From the NCBI GenBank assembly GCA_026414975.1, contig JAOAHZ010000002.1:124001-188000 (forward strand): a stretch of 64,000 nucleotides of DNA, given 5' to 3'. Positions 62,753 through 64,000 of this stretch are shown here, in pieces. The notes under the pieces are model-generated. The model was given only the letters and a program-made list of their open reading frames with translations, was not told the DNA's origin and searched no databases. A program made the translations under genes and the position numbers. Position 1 is the first letter of the stretch. Each line of letters begins with the position of its first letter. Source of the stretch: Bacteroidia bacterium. GTDB lineage: Bacteria; Bacteroidota; Bacteroidia; SpSt-205.

Positions 62753-63472
62753 TCAGCCAAGCTGAAGTCGCTCCATACGCTGACGGTAAAAGGAATTGAT
62801 GGTCTCTACAACTTCTTGGGGAGTATCTACCAGCGTGAATAGGAATAAATCCTCAGGCGAGATATACTTCCATTCCTCCAGAACCGTAGCTTTTATCCAC
62901 TCCACCAAGCCGCGCCAGTAGGCGCTGCCGACCATTACTACAGGGAACCGCTCTATCTTGCGAGTCTGAATGAGTGTAAGAGCTTCAAACAGCTCATCCA
63001 TAGTACCGAAGCCCCCGGGCAGCACCACAAAGGCTTGGGCATATTTCACGAACATCACCTTGCGCACAAAAAAGTAGTCAAAGTGAATGAGGAGGTTTTC
63101 ATCCACAAACGGATTGGGGTGCTGCTCAAAGGGCAAGACGATATTGAGACCCACCGAGTAGCCCCCAAGGAGCTTTGCTCCTTTGTTAGCGGCCTCCATG
63201 ATACCGGGCCCCCCCCCTGTGATCACACCGTAACCGTTTTCCACAAGGGCTTTAGCTACTTCTACGCCTAATTCGTAATGAGGACTACCCGGCGCACTCC
63301 GAGCCGAACCAAATATGGAAACACAGGGACCAATGCGGGATAAAGTCTCAAATCCATCTACAAACTCCGCCATGATGCGGAAGATTTGCCAAGTATCGGT
63401 AGCTCGTTTCTCCCGAATATCTCGGGTCTTGTTAAAGATGTTTTTAGGTAGCCCATTCGTCGGTGGTATCAT
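62753..63472 (-). CDS. LOG-family Rossmann protein (TIGR00730, cytokinin-activating enzyme-like)
   Basis: 239 residues with both LOG motifs: GGGPGIMEAANKGA and LPGGFGTMDELFEAL. Enzymes of this family are nucleoside 5'-monophosphate phosphoribohydrolases in plants and bacteria; most bacterial ones have unclear roles. Start ATG 63472 lies 7 nt after TAACTTTG, which overlaps the acpH-like 3' end. The stop is 2 nt before the GT51-like start. Confidence 0.9.
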   Translation of the reverse strand: MIPPTNGLPKNIFNKTRDIREKRATDTWQIFRIMAEFVDGFETLSRIGPCVSIFGSARSAPGSPHYELGVEVAKALVENGYGVITGGGPGIMEAANKGAKLLGGYSVGLNIVLPFEQHPNPFVDENLLIHFDYFFVRKVMFVKYAQAFVVLPGGFGTMDELFEALTLIQTRKIERFPVVMVGSAYWRGLVEWIKATVLEEWKYISPEDLFLFTLVDTPQEVVETINSFYRQRMERLQLG

Positions 63473-63479
63473 AGATTAG

Positions 63480-63487
63480 CAAAGTTA
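63480..63487 (-). promoter_or_regulatory. -7 box TAACTTTG of the LOG gene
   Basis: Minus-strand TAACTTTG, 7 nt before the ATG at 63472, overlapping the stop codon of the acpH-like gene. Confidence 0.5.
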
Positions 63488-64000
63488 GGGATTCGGCTTG
63501 AAGGTATCGGTTCTGCGGCGCCAGCTTAGAGCCTCGCGCCAGAAAGACCCTAAAACCTCGGATAGATAGGCCCGTTCGTTCTGAATCGTCTCCTGGATAG
63601 AGGAAGGACGAAGCGGAAGCTGTCGCCTCTGGATGAACTGCTCCATGTGTTTCAGCATAAAATCGGCTGAGGCAAAATGGAGGAGAAGGCGCTCTTGACA
63701 CAACCTTTCTACAAAGGCTCTCCAGCTTGGCGGGACCCAGATTTGATAAGGGAGAAGGCTTTCTTCTCGGAATCGCTGCTCAAAAGTCTCAATAGGTTCT
63801 ATAGCGAGGCTGGGCCACTGCTCGCCTAACACGACATCCAGCCATAAATCCACCATGAGGCCGGCGTACCGTCCAGCGGCAGAGCGCAGAAGCCGCCGAG
63901 CCTCCAGAAAGGCGGGGTGTCTATCGGTCTGCCAATCTACCCAGCGGTGAAACTCAACCCCCAAGCGCACTCCTGGCGGCAAAAGGGCTAAACGCTGAGC
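63485..64000 (-). CDS. Acyl carrier protein phosphodiesterase (AcpH/DUF479) family protein, N-terminus beyond window
   Basis: AcpH cleaves 4'-phosphopantetheine from acyl carrier protein. The visible part fits: PPGVRLGVEFHRWVDWQTDRHPAFLEARRLL (family GixLHRxID..TDxHP), then GLMVDLWLDVVLGEQWPS. The track start at 63982 is a TTG in the middle of the domain; the frame stays open to base 64000, so the real start is past the edge and about 30-40 residues are missing. Some DUF479 members may act on other substrates. Confidence 0.78.
   Translation of the reverse strand, partial: AQRLALLPPGVRLGVEFHRWVDWQTDRHPAFLEARRLLRSAAGRYAGLMVDLWLDVVLGEQWPSLAIEPIETFEQRFREESLLPYQIWVPPSWRAFVERLCQERLLLHFASADFMLKHMEQFIQRRQLPLRPSSIQETIQNERAYLSEVLGSFWREALSWRRRTDTFKPNP

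Noticed and set aside
1-64000. tRNA, rRNA, CRISPR arrays, insertion sequences, phage genes
   Set aside because: I looked in the gaps for tRNA arms, repeated spacers, terminal inverted repeats and transposase motifs and saw none; no structure search could be run.

Overview
This 64 kb window is densely coded bacterial chromosome from a member of the Bacteroidota. The evidence is two proteins with type IX secretion (T9SS) C-terminal sorting domains, a PorZ-like protein, no visible Shine-Dalgarno leaders, and repeated TAnnTTTG boxes (the Bacteroidota -7 promoter element) just before start codons. Mean gene spacing is tiny, with many ATGA overlaps. The lineage inside the phylum cannot be fixed from the sequence alone; a compact, possibly thermophilic environmental lineage is a guess.

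Layout. 1-7.4 kb: 5' end of a D-Ala-D-Ala ligase (runs off the left edge), divergent lon, a Gfo/Idh-acyltransferase fusion with a DUF4139 protein, and kbl. 7.4-15.2 kb (minus): a 1206-residue SpoIIE-type sensor phosphatase, aroA-aroB, and etfA-etfB. 15.3-23.9 kb: a T9SS beta-helix protein (+), then on minus a tandem amidohydrolase, fluoride channel crcB, an unknown protein, a small outer-membrane barrel and a bacilliredoxin. 23.9-41.4 kb (plus): an HMG-CoA lyase-like enzyme, a secreted unknown, a 7TM-HD phosphodiesterase, PorZ, an unknown, recO, dxs, nhaD, polX, thioredoxin-like and unknown proteins, DASH cryptochrome, a GT4 glycosyltransferase and anmK. 41.4-47.7 kb: a universal stress protein, a patatin-barrel protein, a LolE-like permease and rbfA (minus), then an S1P-lyase-like decarboxylase (+). 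47.7-50.8 kb: a zone of gene decay (truncated APC permease, Rieske oxygenase pseudogene, unidentified remnants). 50.8-53.1 kb (plus): DUF4159, a BKACE enzyme and a PECR-like reductase. 53.1-64 kb (minus): lipB, lspA, a DksA-like protein, ileS, nuoG, yihY, a thioesterase, mltG, a degenerate GT51 protein, a LOG-family protein and an acpH-like gene cut by the right edge.

Functional themes are cell-envelope building (ddl, anmK, mltG, GT51-like, lspA, patatin-barrel, PorZ), acyl-CoA and electron-transfer metabolism (etfAB, mvaB-like, BKACE-SDR, nuoG), shikimate and isoprenoid precursors (aroA, aroB, dxs), and DNA repair (recO, polX, cryptochrome).

The most notable signals are: (1) about 20 genes whose start codon lies only 3-12 nt after a TAnnTTTG-like box, implying leaderless or near-leaderless mRNAs; (2) a set of very short signal peptides ending LWA|Q or similar; (3) the 3 kb decay zone; (4) an aroB reading frame with no standard start codon; and (5) several enzymes that have lost catalytic residues (PolX polymerase site, GT51-like protein, first half of the tandem amidohydrolase). 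No rRNA, tRNA, CRISPR array or insertion sequence was seen.
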